The notes beneath the pieces are model-generated. The model searched no databases. It was not told where the DNA came from and saw only the letters and a program-made list of their open reading frames with translations. A stretch of 64,000 nucleotides of DNA, taken from the NCBI GenBank assembly GCA_002632355.1, contig NSJJ01000014.1, forward strand, positions 23,609-87,608, in the 5' to 3' direction. Positions 36,730 through 46,413 of this stretch are shown here, piece after piece (position 1 is the first letter of the stretch; each line of letters opens with the position of its first letter). A program made the translations under genes and the position numbers. Source of the stretch: Sulfuricella denitrificans (GTDB taxonomy: Bacteria > Pseudomonadota > Gammaproteobacteria > Burkholderiales > Sulfuricellaceae).

Positions 36730-37434
36730 ATGTCTCAGGAACATATCTTCAAACAATTCGACGCGGAACTGGAACAGGTCCGTGCACGCATCCTGCAAAT
36801 GGGCGGTCTGGTGGAAGAGCAGATCAACAAGGCCATCAAGGCCCTGACCGACGGTGATCTGGTGCTGGCGGACGAGGTCATTGCCAACGATTTCCATATC
36901 AATGATCTGGAAATACAGATCGACGATGAATGCACCAAGATTATTGCCCTCCGCCAGCCCACCGCGGGCGACCTGCGCATGATCATGACAGTGGAAAAAA
37001 CCATCACCGATCTGGAACGCATCGGCGACAAGGCGGAAAAAATCGCCCGCATGGCGAAAAAGATTTATGGCTCGGACCGCCTTTCCACCCCGCGTTTTAC
37101 CGAAATCAAGCACATGAGCGACATGGTGCTGGAAATGCTGCGCGCGTCGCTCGACGCATTCGCCCGCCTCGACGTATCCGCCGCGACCCAATTGAAGCGC
37201 CAGGATATTCAGGTTGACGAGGAATTCGACGCCGTGCTGCGCCACCTGATTACCTTCATGATGGAAGATCCGCGCATGATCTCGACCTCCATCGACATCC
37301 TGTTCGCCGCCAAGGCGGTGGAACGCATCGGCGACCATGCCAAGAACATCGCGGGCTACGTGGTTTACATGGCCCAGGGCAAAGTGGTGCGCCACGCCAG
37401 CATGGAAGAAATGGAGCGCAAGATCGGGAAATAG
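36730..37434 (+). CDS. phoU: Phosphate regulator PhoU
   Basis: A 234-residue helical protein with two three-helix repeats. The repeats have (E/D)-rich metal-binding motifs: VEKTITDLERIGDKAEKIA and AAKAVERIGDHAKNIAGY. PhoU represses the Pho regulon and modulates Pst transport. The pst genes are not in this window. It is followed 15 bp later by ppx, linking phosphate control to polyphosphate degradation. Confidence 0.97.
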   Translation: MSQEHIFKQFDAELEQVRARILQMGGLVEEQINKAIKALTDGDLVLADEVIANDFHINDLEIQIDDECTKIIALRQPTAGDLRMIMTVEKTITDLERIGDKAEKIARMAKKIYGSDRLSTPRFTEIKHMSDMVLEMLRASLDAFARLDVSAATQLKRQDIQVDEEFDAVLRHLITFMMEDPRMISTSIDILFAAKAVERIGDHAKNIAGYVVYMAQGKVVRHASMEEMERKIGK

Positions 37435-37449
37435 GCCGGGTACCCGTTC

Positions 37450-38949
37450 ATGCGCGAATACGCCACGATTGCCGCCGTTGACCTGGGCTCCAACAGCTTC
37501 AGGCTTCAGGTTGCCCGTGTGGTAGGCGATCAGGTTTACCCGCTCGACTCGCTCAAGGAATCCGTCCGCCTTGGCGCGGGTCTAACACCGGACAAAACGC
37601 TTGACGAGGAAGCCCAGCAACGCGCCCTGGCCTGCCTCAAACTATTCTCCGAACGTCTGCGCGGGCTGCCGCGCGAGGCCGTGCGCGCAGTCGGCACCAA
37701 CACTTTCCGCGTGGCCAAGAATGCAGCGCCTTTTCTGGAAGCGGCACAGGCCGCACTGGGCTTTCCCATCGAAATTGTAGCCGGCAGGGAAGAAGCGCGC
37801 CTGATCTATATCGGCGTTGCCCACGGCTTGCCGCCTTCGGAAGAAAAACGCCTGGTAGTGGATATCGGCGGCGGCTCCACCGAATTCATCATCGGCTCCG
37901 GCTATCAGCCGGAACGCATGGAAAGCCTGTACATGGGCTGCGTCAGCTTCAGCCGGCGCTTCTTTCCCGACGGAAAAATCACCAGAAGCAATCTCCAGCA
38001 AGCCGAACTGGCGGCACGCAGCGAAATTCAGACCATCACTGCCGAATTCTCGGCGGGGCACTGGCAACAGGCAGTGGGTTCTTCAGGCACGGCACGGGCA
38101 CTGGCAGAAATCCTGGAGCAGAACGGCCTTTCTCCGTCCGGCTTGACGCGTGAAGGCATGTCCCATCTGCGCGAACTCCTGCTCAAGTCAGGCGACGTGA
38201 AACTGCTGCAACTGGCCGGGCTGCCTTCTGACCGCGTCCCGGTTCTGGCGGGCGGTTTTACCATCATGAACAGCATTTTCACCGCGCTCGACATCGACCA
38301 CATGACAGTCGCCACGGGCGCATTGCGCGAAGGCGTGCTGTACGACCTGCTGGGGCGCTTCCACCAGCACGACATGCGCGAATCCACGGTGCGCGAATTC
38401 ATGCGCCGCTACCATGTGGACCCGCCCCAGGGGGGAAGAGTGCAGGAACTGGCCGACACTCTGTTCGACCAGATCGCACACAAGCTGTCCGGATATTTTG
38501 ATACCCCCCGTCAATATCTTGCCTGGGCCGCGCGCCTTCACGAGGTTGGCATCTCCATCGCCCACACCGGCTACCACCGGCATTCGGCCTATATTCTCGC
38601 CAATGCAGACATGCCGGGCTTTTCCACCCGCGAACAGGGGCTGCTGAGCCTGCTGGCACGCGCCCACCGCGGCTCCCTGAAAAAACTGCTGGACCAGCAA
38701 CCTGTCAGCAACAGCGACGAATGGATGCTGATCCTGGTGTTGCGGCTCGCGGTGCTTTTTTGCCGCAGCCGCAGCGATGCGGAACTACCCGCGATGAAGC
38801 TCAAATCCGGGAGTAATGGCTTCTCTCTCACCATTGATCGTACCTGGCTGGAACACAATCCCCTCACGCGATCCCTGCTGGAGAGCGAAATCAAGGATCT
38901 GAAATCCGTGGGAATCGTTTTTTCCATTAAAACCGAAAAAAACGCTTGA
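37450..38949 (+). CDS. ppx: Exopolyphosphatase
   Basis: A 499-residue Ppx/GppA enzyme. The actin-like ATPase motifs are AAVDLGSNSFRLQ at the N-terminus and VVDIGGGSTEFI near residue 140. An HD-like C-terminal part (RLHEVGISIAHTGYHRHSAYI) is present. It hydrolyses terminal phosphates of polyphosphate; a guanosine-pentaphosphatase role is also possible in this family. It follows phoU closely. Its TGA overlaps the ATG of the next gene by one base. Confidence 0.93.
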   Translation: MREYATIAAVDLGSNSFRLQVARVVGDQVYPLDSLKESVRLGAGLTPDKTLDEEAQQRALACLKLFSERLRGLPREAVRAVGTNTFRVAKNAAPFLEAAQAALGFPIEIVAGREEARLIYIGVAHGLPPSEEKRLVVDIGGGSTEFIIGSGYQPERMESLYMGCVSFSRRFFPDGKITRSNLQQAELAARSEIQTITAEFSAGHWQQAVGSSGTARALAEILEQNGLSPSGLTREGMSHLRELLLKSGDVKLLQLAGLPSDRVPVLAGGFTIMNSIFTALDIDHMTVATGALREGVLYDLLGRFHQHDMRESTVREFMRRYHVDPPQGGRVQELADTLFDQIAHKLSGYFDTPRQYLAWAARLHEVGISIAHTGYHRHSAYILANADMPGFSTREQGLLSLLARAHRGSLKKLLDQQPVSNSDEWMLILVLRLAVLFCRSRSDAELPAMKLKSGSNGFSLTIDRTWLEHNPLTRSLLESEIKDLKSVGIVFSIKTEKNA

Positions 38950-40022
38950 TGTCGAGTTCAGATATTTTCAAGATTATCTTCGGCAAGTCCATGCTGAAAC
39001 ACGGAATTCTCGTACTGCTTGCGCTTCTGGCTACCGGTGCAGCAATAGCTCAGCCACCCGAGGCGGAAAACAAGCCGGCCCACACCCAATCCACACCGGA
39101 ATCCGTCATCCCTCCGGTGAAAACATACAGAAAAACCCTCACCCTCACCCGCTTCCAGGTCGTCAATTCGATTCAGGTGGAAGATATCCCGGATATCTGG
39201 GATGGCTACCCGCTCGAATTGCTGCGCCGGCTGGAAAGCAGCGGGAATGTCGTGGCACGCCACAGCACGGCTTCACCATTCCCCGACTTGCGCAATCTCT
39301 ACCCGGACGCACCGGCCAGCCGTGAACTGATCCGCCGTATCGCCGAACAGAACGGCACCCAGCTGGTTCTCTCCGGCCTCATTCTCGATGCCGCTGTCAG
39401 TAATGAATCCCTACGCCCCTACGCCGGCTGGCAGGGGGGAGAGACCGGACGCCGCTTCGAACTTGGCCTGCCGTGGAACAGCGTGGTTGCAGGTGTTCGC
39501 CCGGTTGCAACGGAACGCCGTTTTGAGGTGCTGATATTCCTCCATGACGGGCAAACCGGCGCGCTTCTCAAGAGCCATCGCAACAGCGCAGAAACTTCGG
39601 GACTCGTCGCCGTGGGACGAAACAAGCCCTTTGCCAGTGCCGCTTTCTTCAATACCTCGTTCGGTCAGGCAGTAGACAACATCCTCGACACTCAGGTCGG
39701 ACTGATTGATGCCGATCTCGCCGGTGTCCCGTTCATGGCAAATATCGTGCGGATCGATGGCCGGAAAGTGTTTATTGATGCGGGCAGCATGTCCGCGCTA
39801 CAAACCGGAGACAAACTCAGGGTATATCACAGAAATCCCGCAACCACTCTTGAGAGTCCTGCCTCGCTTGCACTCGGTATTCCTGAATTGCCGGTTGCCA
39901 TGCTCACCCTGAATCAGGTTCACCCCTTGTTTGCCGAGGGAGAGTTATCTACGGATGCCACCAGCTTCCGCGTACAGGCAGGCGATGTTGTCCGTTTCGA
40001 GGGCGCCAGCGACAAACAGTAG
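38949..40022 (+). CDS. Secreted FlgT-like protein
   Basis: A 357-residue protein from ATG 38949, whose first base is the last base of the ppx stop. A second ATG at 38991 begins MLKHGILVLLALLATGAAIAQ, an ideal signal peptide, and may be the true start. The mature part, with KTLTLTRFQVVNSIQVEDIP, GTQLVLSGLILDA and a final domain (VRIDGRKVFIDAG...GDKLRVYH), resembles the flagellar assembly protein FlgT. No flagellar genes are nearby, so a related envelope role is possible. Confidence 0.6.
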   Translation: MSSSDIFKIIFGKSMLKHGILVLLALLATGAAIAQPPEAENKPAHTQSTPESVIPPVKTYRKTLTLTRFQVVNSIQVEDIPDIWDGYPLELLRRLESSGNVVARHSTASPFPDLRNLYPDAPASRELIRRIAEQNGTQLVLSGLILDAAVSNESLRPYAGWQGGETGRRFELGLPWNSVVAGVRPVATERRFEVLIFLHDGQTGALLKSHRNSAETSGLVAVGRNKPFASAAFFNTSFGQAVDNILDTQVGLIDADLAGVPFMANIVRIDGRKVFIDAGSMSALQTGDKLRVYHRNPATTLESPASLALGIPELPVAMLTLNQVHPLFAEGELSTDATSFRVQAGDVVRFEGASDKQ

Positions 40023-40035
40023 CGCCAGGAATGCG

Positions 40036-40419
40036 TCAGATCCAGTCCGGGACGGGCTGCCGCGTAAGCGCAACCGAAACGATATAAGCAAACACCAGGA
40101 TGGCTCCCAGCCATGCCGCCACTTTCACCCGCTTGCTCCTGCCGCGCTTGATCGCGAGCGTGCCGAGACCGATATAGAGCAATAGCGCCGTCACCTTGGC
40201 CGTCAGCCAGCCATTGACACCGGGATACTGACCGATCTGAAACGTGAGCAGGATGGCGCTGGTCAGCAGGGTCGCATCTATGACATGGGGGAGAATCTTC
40301 ACCCAGCGCTGTTGCAGGCGCGGCGAATCCTGCAACATCCAGAACCCCCGCACCAGGAACAGGCTGATTGTCATCACGACACAACTGACGTGGATGGTTT
40401 TGAGTGCCAGGTAAAGCAA
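40036..40419 (-). CDS. SirB-family membrane protein
   Basis: A 127-residue membrane protein. The N-terminal pattern LYLALKTIHVSCVVMTISLFLVRGFWM is characteristic of SirB-type proteins, followed by three more hydrophobic segments. The start is uncertain: TTG at 40419 gives the family-like N-terminus, and GTG at 40479 would overlap mltA. The function of this family is not established. Confidence 0.7.
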   Translation of the reverse strand: MLYLALKTIHVSCVVMTISLFLVRGFWMLQDSPRLQQRWVKILPHVIDATLLTSAILLTFQIGQYPGVNGWLTAKVTALLLYIGLGTLAIKRGRSKRVKVAAWLGAILVFAYIVSVALTRQPVPDWI

Positions 40420-40433
40420 GTTCAGCGCCCGGA

Positions 40434-41615
40434 TTACTGGGCTTGCGGCAGCGGGTAACCGCGCGGAAGCAGCACCCACATCCGGCCCTGCTGCTTCATG
40501 CTGCCCGCCTGTTTTCCGGCATCATTGCCGAAACCCCAGAAAAAATCCGCCCGTACCGTTCCCTTGATGGCACCGCCCGTATCCTGCGCCAGCATCAGGC
40601 GCTGCAAGGGCCTGCTTTCATTCGGCCAGGTGGTAGAAAGAAACACCGGGGCGCCGAGCGGAATGGTGCGCGGGTCGATCGCCAGGCTGCGGCCCGCAGT
40701 CAGCGGCACACCCAGAGCACCCAGAGGGCCGGAAAGCTGGTTAGGTAGTTCGCGAAAGAACACATAGCTGGCATTCACATTGAGCAACTCCGTGAGCTTG
40801 CCCGGATTGCGCCTGGCCCAGGCCTTGATGCCCTGCATCGAGGCCTTGTCGAGCGTCAGTTCGCCGCGCTCCACCAGCGTCTTGCCGATGGACTTGTAGG
40901 GATAGCCATTCTGGTCGGCATAGCCGATGCGCATCATTTCACCATTTGGCAACCTGACCTTGCCTGAGCCCTGAATCTGCAGGAAAAACAGATCCACTGC
41001 ATCGTCCACCCAGAATAGCTCGTGCCCCTTCACTGGTGCCGCACCACTCTCGATTTCCGCCCTGTTGTAATATGGAATCACCCGATTACCCTGCAACCGG
41101 CCACGCAGCCGCATGCTTTTGAGTTCGGGGTAAACCGAGCTCAAATCAATCACCAGCAAATCGGATGGCGCACTGTAAAGCGGAAAGCGATAACGGCTGC
41201 TGCGCGTACGACTGCCGTTCAGCAACGGCTCGTAATAGCCGGTAATCATCCCTTCGCTGCTGCTGTCGGGATTGACAACCTGATATGGAATAAAATTCTC
41301 TTCGAAGAAACGGCGCAGCGCTTCCGGCTGCATGGGCTGATCCGCCGTTGCAGAACACACTCCCTGCCACGCCGGCTGCTGTTTCAGTGCAGCACAACTC
41401 TGCAAAAAGGCATCCCAGGCCTGCGCCGGGTTATCTTCATTCCAGCCGGAAACGGCATTCCAGGCCGCGGCCTGCAAAGCAGGCGCCGTAACAACGGGCG
41501 GAGGCACGACAGGCGCGACAGCCACTGGGGACACAGGGGGAGCAGGGGGCGGGACGGTGGCACAGGCGGAAAGCAGGGCCAGCAGAACCCAGGAGGAAAA
41601 TCGCAGCATGGTCAT
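40434..41615 (-). CDS. mltA: Membrane-bound lytic transglycosylase A
   Basis: A 393-residue outer-membrane lipoprotein. The lipobox LLSAC is at the end of the signal peptide, and a Pro/Val-rich linker follows. The MltA domain includes GYYEPLLNGS, and the 3D domain carries the catalytic Asp in MLAQDTGGAIKG. It cleaves peptidoglycan to 1,6-anhydro products. It precedes the SirB-like gene on the same strand. Confidence 0.95.
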   Translation of the reverse strand: MTMLRFSSWVLLALLSACATVPPPAPPVSPVAVAPVVPPPVVTAPALQAAAWNAVSGWNEDNPAQAWDAFLQSCAALKQQPAWQGVCSATADQPMQPEALRRFFEENFIPYQVVNPDSSSEGMITGYYEPLLNGSRTRSSRYRFPLYSAPSDLLVIDLSSVYPELKSMRLRGRLQGNRVIPYYNRAEIESGAAPVKGHELFWVDDAVDLFFLQIQGSGKVRLPNGEMMRIGYADQNGYPYKSIGKTLVERGELTLDKASMQGIKAWARRNPGKLTELLNVNASYVFFRELPNQLSGPLGALGVPLTAGRSLAIDPRTIPLGAPVFLSTTWPNESRPLQRLMLAQDTGGAIKGTVRADFFWGFGNDAGKQAGSMKQQGRMWVLLPRGYPLPQAQ

Positions 41616-41636
41616 CTTGCCTACATCAATCCAGGT

Positions 41637-42020
41637 TTAATGCAATACGCGCGGCACGCTCAGGATGAACTCGGCAACTAGCGCCTCAAACCGGGTCCCA
41701 TCCTCCGCCACCATCTGGTAACTGCCGTGCATGGTTCCTACCGGCGTCGCGAGAGAAGTGCCGCTGGTGTACTCGAAAGATTCGCCCGGCCGTAACAAAG
41801 GCTGCTCCCCCACCACGCCCAGGCCACGCACTTCCTGCACCTGACTGGCAGCATCGGTAATGATCCAGTGACGGCTGATCAATTGTGCCGGCACCGTGCC
41901 CGTATTGGCAATGGTTATGGTATAGGCAAACACGTAGCGCTCCGCCTTCTCGTCAGACTGATCGGGAAGGTAAGCAACGGCGGTCTCCACCTGAACTTCA
42001 TATTTTTTACTGTCGGCCAT
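41637..42020 (-). CDS. apaG: ApaG family protein
   Basis: A 127-residue FnIII-like beta-sandwich protein. The ATG at 42020 (MADSKKYEVQVETAVAYL) is chosen over an upstream in-frame start because it matches the family N-terminus. The conserved RHWIITDA, VRGLGVVGEQP, LRPGESFEYTSG and MHGSYQMV are visible. ApaG is linked to Co2+ resistance and Ap4A levels in enterobacteria; its biochemical role is unclear. Confidence 0.95.
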   Translation of the reverse strand: MADSKKYEVQVETAVAYLPDQSDEKAERYVFAYTITIANTGTVPAQLISRHWIITDAASQVQEVRGLGVVGEQPLLRPGESFEYTSGTSLATPVGTMHGSYQMVAEDGTRFEALVAEFILSVPRVLH

Positions 42021-42128
42021 AGGGGTCCCATTGCACACGAATTTAGAACATGAGGCAAGCGCAATCACAATTCAATACCCCGGCACTTCAATTCGTCCCG
42101 TGACTCAAGTAGAATTTCTTAAAAAATC

Positions 42129-42204
<76 letters not shown>

Positions 42205-42224
42205 TCCCCATCCTGAAACACTTT

Positions 42225-42677
42225 ATGACAGAAAATAAAATTGCCGGCCTTCTTGATGGATTAGATCTGTTTCAGGGGCTTTCCTATCCGGAACTGGAAT
42301 GCATCAGCCGCTATATGACCTTCAATACGGCACCCAAGGGAGAGGTGGTTTTTCATGAAGGTGACCCCGGCAGTTATATGCTCGTACTGATTGAAGGGCG
42401 CATGGAGGTTTCCAAATCAGGTGATGGCGGATTCCATCTGCTGTCATATGAAGGGCGGGGCCGCGTATTGGGTGAAATGGCGCTGCTCGACCGCGAACAG
42501 CGCTCGGCAACCTGCGTCGCTGCGACTGATTGCGACATGCTCACAATTAATCAGGAAGGCATGGAACGTATGGCACAGGAATTTCCTGCCATTGCCTACA
42601 AACTGCTGTTCATCGTGGCACGCCTGTTATCGCGTCGGCTAAGGAGGACATCCGGGATACTGACGGATTTCCTCTGA
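42225..42677 (+). CDS. Cyclic-nucleotide-binding-domain protein
   Basis: A 150-residue protein that is essentially one Crp-type cNMP-binding domain. It has LFQGLSYPELECISRYM, VVFHEGDPGSYMLVLIEG and GRVLGEMALLDREQRSATCVA, in which GEMALL and RSAT correspond to the phosphate-binding cassette. No DNA-binding or kinase domain follows. It starts 20 bp after the tRNA. It may act as a small signal-dependent partner protein. Confidence 0.8.
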   Translation: MTENKIAGLLDGLDLFQGLSYPELECISRYMTFNTAPKGEVVFHEGDPGSYMLVLIEGRMEVSKSGDGGFHLLSYEGRGRVLGEMALLDREQRSATCVAATDCDMLTINQEGMERMAQEFPAIAYKLLFIVARLLSRRLRRTSGILTDFL

Positions 42678-42705
42678 AACCGGGGCGCCGGAAATCATCA
42701 CGACC

Positions 42706-43878
42706 CTATACCGGATTCAGGCCGCGATTGCCCCGCGAGAACCCCCTCAGGCCCGACTCGATTCCCTTCCCCAGGGCTAACGCTTTGAATAATTCACCCA
42801 TTTCCGACGGACTTATCAGCTTCTGAACCTGAGAGACCATCGGCAGATAACTGGCTGGGTCTTCCGGGGAAATCTGACCCAGCAGGTCGGTCAGTCCGCA
42901 GTTGATGAGAAAATTTGCCTGACTGGTGTATCCCAGAAGATCCAGGCCATCTGCCATCCCGGCACGGGCAATGGCAGTGAAATCGACATGGGCGGTGATG
43001 TCCTGCAGGCCCGGCAGAAAAAAGGGGTCACCATGGGCATGATGACGATAATGGCACATCAGGGTCCCCTGACTGCGCTGCGGATGGTAGTACTCACTCT
43101 CGCCAAAGCCATAGTCCAGCATAAGAATCAGCCCCCGCTCCAGCATCTGCCCGAGGCTGCGCATGAAACCCTGTGCGGCAAGATTGATTTCACTGGTATA
43201 GGCCGTTTCTCCGCTGATGAATTGTGCCGGAGGCAATGCGACAGCCTGTTCCAGCAAGCCCCCCTGAGTGAGCGCACGCTCTGACCAGACAAAATGGCCA
43301 TCATGGAGGGCGACACCGCGTTCAAGAATGGTTCCGGAGCGCCAGGTGAGCAGTTCTGCCGGCATGGCATCCAGCACTTCATTGCCTAGCACCAGTCCGG
43401 TGAATTTTTCTGGCAGGCGGTCCAGCCAGGCGAAACGCGGCAGGAGATGGGACGCCTCGCGTTCGATGCGCTGCTGCTGACGCTGGCGCAGGTCGGCAGA
43501 CAGTTCGAGAATGCAATACTGTACGGGCAAAGCCTCCAGACGTTCCAGTTCCAGCATCAGGTCCAGCGCCAGCTTGCCGGAACCGGCGCCGATCTCGAGG
43601 AGGTTTCCACCCGTCAAATTCAGCACCTGCACCGCCTGATGCGCGATCGCCTGACCGAACAGAGGAGAGATTTCCGGCGCAGTGACGAAATCTCCGCCGG
43701 CACCGAATTTATCCAGCCCGGCACTGTAATAACCCAGTCCGGGCGCATACAGCGCCAGTTCCATGAAACGCGAAAAGGAAATCCAGCCCCCGGCAGCAAT
43801 AATTTCCGCGGCGATGGCCGCACTGACGGTGCTGCTGTGTTCAAGGGCGGAGGGGTTCGGTAGCGGTAGTGAAGACAT
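42706..43878 (-). CDS. MidA-type SAM-dependent methyltransferase
   Basis: A 390-residue protein of the COG1565/NDUFAF7 family. The N-terminal ISFSRFMELALYAPGLGYYS, the SAM motif LEIGAGSGKLALDLM, LGNEVLDAMP and LMLDYGFGESEYYHPQRSQGTL are all typical. In eukaryotes the homologue methylates an Arg of complex I; the bacterial substrate is not established. It is divergent from the SDR gene. Confidence 0.9.
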   Translation of the reverse strand: MSSLPLPNPSALEHSSTVSAAIAAEIIAAGGWISFSRFMELALYAPGLGYYSAGLDKFGAGGDFVTAPEISPLFGQAIAHQAVQVLNLTGGNLLEIGAGSGKLALDLMLELERLEALPVQYCILELSADLRQRQQQRIEREASHLLPRFAWLDRLPEKFTGLVLGNEVLDAMPAELLTWRSGTILERGVALHDGHFVWSERALTQGGLLEQAVALPPAQFISGETAYTSEINLAAQGFMRSLGQMLERGLILMLDYGFGESEYYHPQRSQGTLMCHYRHHAHGDPFFLPGLQDITAHVDFTAIARAGMADGLDLLGYTSQANFLINCGLTDLLGQISPEDPASYLPMVSQVQKLISPSEMGELFKALALGKGIESGLRGFSRGNRGLNPV

Positions 43879-43928
43879 GGCAAGCTGTGTTAAATTCGTC
43901 GGATTCTCACGATTATCCGGATAAGCAC

Positions 43929-44669
43929 ATGGAAGGCAAAGTTATCTTGATCACCGGCGGCGCCGTGCGCGTAGGTGCAGCCACTGCCCGGCGCCTGCAT
44001 GCGAGCGGTGCGCGCATCATGATTCATTACCGCTCTTCGGCGCTGGCTGCAGAGCGCGTGCGAGACGATCTCAACAAACTGCGCCCGGACTCTGCCGCCA
44101 TCGTTCAGGGCGACCTGCTCGACCCCGCCAGCTATGCCCGCATGGTGGCGGAAACCATCACTCGCTTCGGCCGTCTGGATGTACTGATCAACAACGCCTC
44201 CAGCTTCTACCCCACTGCAGTGGGCGAAATCACGGAAAAGGACTGGTTCGATCTGGTCGGCACCAATCTCAAGGCCCCCCTGTTTCTTTCGCAGGCTGCC
44301 GCCAATGCACTGACCCATAGCCACGGTTGTATCGTCAATATTGCCGATATCCACGCCGAGCGGCCGATGAAAAGTTATCTGGTTTACAGCATCGCCAAGG
44401 CCGGGCTGGTTGCGCTGACCAAATCGCTGGCGCACGAACTCGGCCCCAATGTGCGCGTCAATGCCGTGGCACCGGGCCCGATCTTGTGGCCGGAAGAAGA
44501 TCCCAGCTTCGACGATCAGGAACGTCGCCGCATTATCGCCCACACCCTGCTGAAGCGCGAAGGCAGTCCCGAAGACATAGCGAAGGCGGTCACATTTCTG
44601 GTCAACGACGCACCTTACATTACCGGCGCGATCCTGCCGGTGGATGGTGGACGGAGTGCAAGCTTGTGA
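43929..44669 (+). CDS. Pteridine-reductase-like SDR
   Basis: A 246-residue short-chain dehydrogenase. The nucleotide motif is TGGAVRVGAATARRLH (GGxxRxG form), with NNAS, and the YSIAK catalytic Tyr-Lys. The RVG form and the HYRSS phrase that follows indicate NADPH use and resemblance to pteridine reductase/FolM, which reduces dihydromonapterin. The ATG at 43929 gives MEGKVILITGG. It overlaps ttcA by GTGA. Confidence 0.85.
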   Translation: MEGKVILITGGAVRVGAATARRLHASGARIMIHYRSSALAAERVRDDLNKLRPDSAAIVQGDLLDPASYARMVAETITRFGRLDVLINNASSFYPTAVGEITEKDWFDLVGTNLKAPLFLSQAAANALTHSHGCIVNIADIHAERPMKSYLVYSIAKAGLVALTKSLAHELGPNVRVNAVAPGPILWPEEDPSFDDQERRRIIAHTLLKREGSPEDIAKAVTFLVNDAPYITGAILPVDGGRSASL

Positions 44670-45415
44670 ATAGTGAAGTAACGGCGCCGAAACCGCCCAG
44701 GACATTGCTGTCCGCCACAGGTCGCGCCATCGGCGACTTTTCCATGATCAGGGATGGCGATCGTGTATTGCTGGGGCTCTCCGGTGGCAAGGATTCGCTT
44801 TCACTGCTGCAGGTGCTGCTGCACTTGCAGAAAAAAGCGCCTATCCGATTCGAACTGGCGGCCTGCACCGTTGACCCGCAGTCGCCGGATTTCGATCCAT
44901 CTCCCCTTAAAGCCTACCTGGCGGAACTGGGCGTACCCTATTTCTACGAAAGCCAGCCCATCGTCGAGCAAGCCAAGACTTCGATGCAGGGAGATTCTTT
45001 CTGCGCCTTCTGCTCACGCATGCGGCGTGGCATTCTTTACCGCACGGCACGCGAGAACAATTACAACGTGCTGGCACTGGCGCAGCATCTGGACGACGCT
45101 GCGGAAACCTTCCTCATGTCCACTTTCTTCGGTGGCAAGCTGCGCACCATGAAAGCGCATTACCTTAACGACGCCGGTGATATCCGCATCATCCGGCCTT
45201 TTATCTATGTGAGGGAACGTCAGACCGCAGCCTTCGCCAAATCCGCCGGGCTACCGGTGATCGCAGAAAACTGCCCGTCGTGTTTCGCAGTACCCACTGA
45301 ACGCTGGCACATGAAACAGCTGCTGGCAGAGCAGGAGAAAAAGCATTCGAAAATGTTTTCCAGCCTGCTGACGGCACTGAAACCCTTATTGAGGGATGAA
45401 CGTTTACAGGATTGA
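44666..45415 (+). CDS. ttcA: tRNA 2-thiocytidine biosynthesis protein TtcA
   Basis: A 249-residue PP-loop ATPase that thiolates C32 of certain tRNAs. The PP-loop is GLSGGKDSLSLL. The Fe-S or persulfide cysteines lie in FCAFCSRMRRG, and a third in NCPSCFAVPTE. The GTG at 44666 overlaps the SDR stop and follows GGAG, so translation is coupled. A longer frame upstream is an accident of the overlapping SDR gene. The protein is shorter than E. coli TtcA, with a compact N-terminus. Confidence 0.9.
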   Translation: MNSEVTAPKPPRTLLSATGRAIGDFSMIRDGDRVLLGLSGGKDSLSLLQVLLHLQKKAPIRFELAACTVDPQSPDFDPSPLKAYLAELGVPYFYESQPIVEQAKTSMQGDSFCAFCSRMRRGILYRTARENNYNVLALAQHLDDAAETFLMSTFFGGKLRTMKAHYLNDAGDIRIIRPFIYVRERQTAAFAKSAGLPVIAENCPSCFAVPTERWHMKQLLAEQEKKHSKMFSSLLTALKPLLRDERLQD

Positions 45416-45523
45416 TGGCGCTGATTCGTAAGTTTTCATCTCACGAATCCCTTTCTCATACCATCGGCGAGGAGTGGCAGAACCCGCCCTGAATCCTGCT
45501 CCTCCTGCGCTGTTGCTGCAGAT

Positions 45524-46360
45524 CTATTTGTAGATGATGACTTTCTCGCTGCTCTTTTCGATCACCGTGGTACTGGAACTGCTGCCGCTGCGGTAGCCCC
45601 CGGCAGGACTAAACTGCTCTTCCAGCTGGCGCGCCACGTCCAGACCCAGCGTTTTGGAGACATCGGACATCACCCTCCCGCGGTTCGGGACGATTCGGCC
45701 GCCACGGCTGGTGGACAGCAACTTGACGTCGGAGCCCTCACCCATGGCGCTGAAGGCCGCCTTGATCTCGTAGGTTTTGGTGTTGATCAGGTTGAAATCG
45801 GCCACCAGTTCCAGGCTAAAAATATGGGAGATCGTCTCCGATCCCTGCACTGGCGTGTCCTCGTCGCGAAACTGGATACTGCTCACCGTGCCAAACAGCA
45901 CGTAGTCCGCACCCTTGTAGTAGCCCTTCTTGATGCGATCGATGATATCGAACAACTTATCCGTATCTTTCTGTGTGACCGGGCGACCCTGAAAAACGCG
46001 GTAACCACCGGACTTGAGCATTTCGCCCTTGATATCGGAAACAAATTTATGGAGTTCACCCCGATCGATGTAGGTATAAGAACCCGAAGCCTCGTAATAG
46101 CTGGACTCCGATTTTGCATTGACCGATCCCCGGCTGCCGGCAGAATAGCTGTAATCGCTCTCCCGCTCACGCTCACTGTATTTGCCGCGATAGGAGGATT
46201 TCTGTTGGGCGGCAACGACATGAAAATACTCTCGCACCTTTTCCTCATAACTCAGATCAGTAACGGCGATTTTCGGCAGCGCAGGCTCATTTGCGGCCTG
46301 GGCCGAAGCAACACAACTCATGAAGGCAAACAGGGCAAAAACAAAGTTGCGGATAAACAT
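45524..46360 (-). CDS. CsgG/LpoB-fold secreted protein
   Basis: A 278-residue secreted protein with a type-I signal peptide (cleaved near AQA-ANEP). The mature part KIAVTDLSYEEKV, YIDRGELHKFVSDIKGEMLKSGGY, GADYVLFGTVSSI and FNLINTKTYEIKAAFSA resembles the alpha/beta domain shared by CsgG- and LpoB-type proteins. A Ser/Tyr/Arg-rich insert lies around residues 55-95. It closes a run of four envelope genes. Function is probably cell-wall or envelope assembly. Confidence 0.65.
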   Translation of the reverse strand: MFIRNFVFALFAFMSCVASAQAANEPALPKIAVTDLSYEEKVREYFHVVAAQQKSSYRGKYSERERESDYSYSAGSRGSVNAKSESSYYEASGSYTYIDRGELHKFVSDIKGEMLKSGGYRVFQGRPVTQKDTDKLFDIIDRIKKGYYKGADYVLFGTVSSIQFRDEDTPVQGSETISHIFSLELVADFNLINTKTYEIKAAFSAMGEGSDVKLLSTSRGGRIVPNRGRVMSDVSKTLGLDVARQLEEQFSPAGGYRSGSSSSTTVIEKSSEKVIIYK

Positions 46361-46413
46361 GGGAACTCCTTCAGCTAAGAGCCTGTTTCAGCAGGTTTCA
46401 CGCCTCGGTAAAG

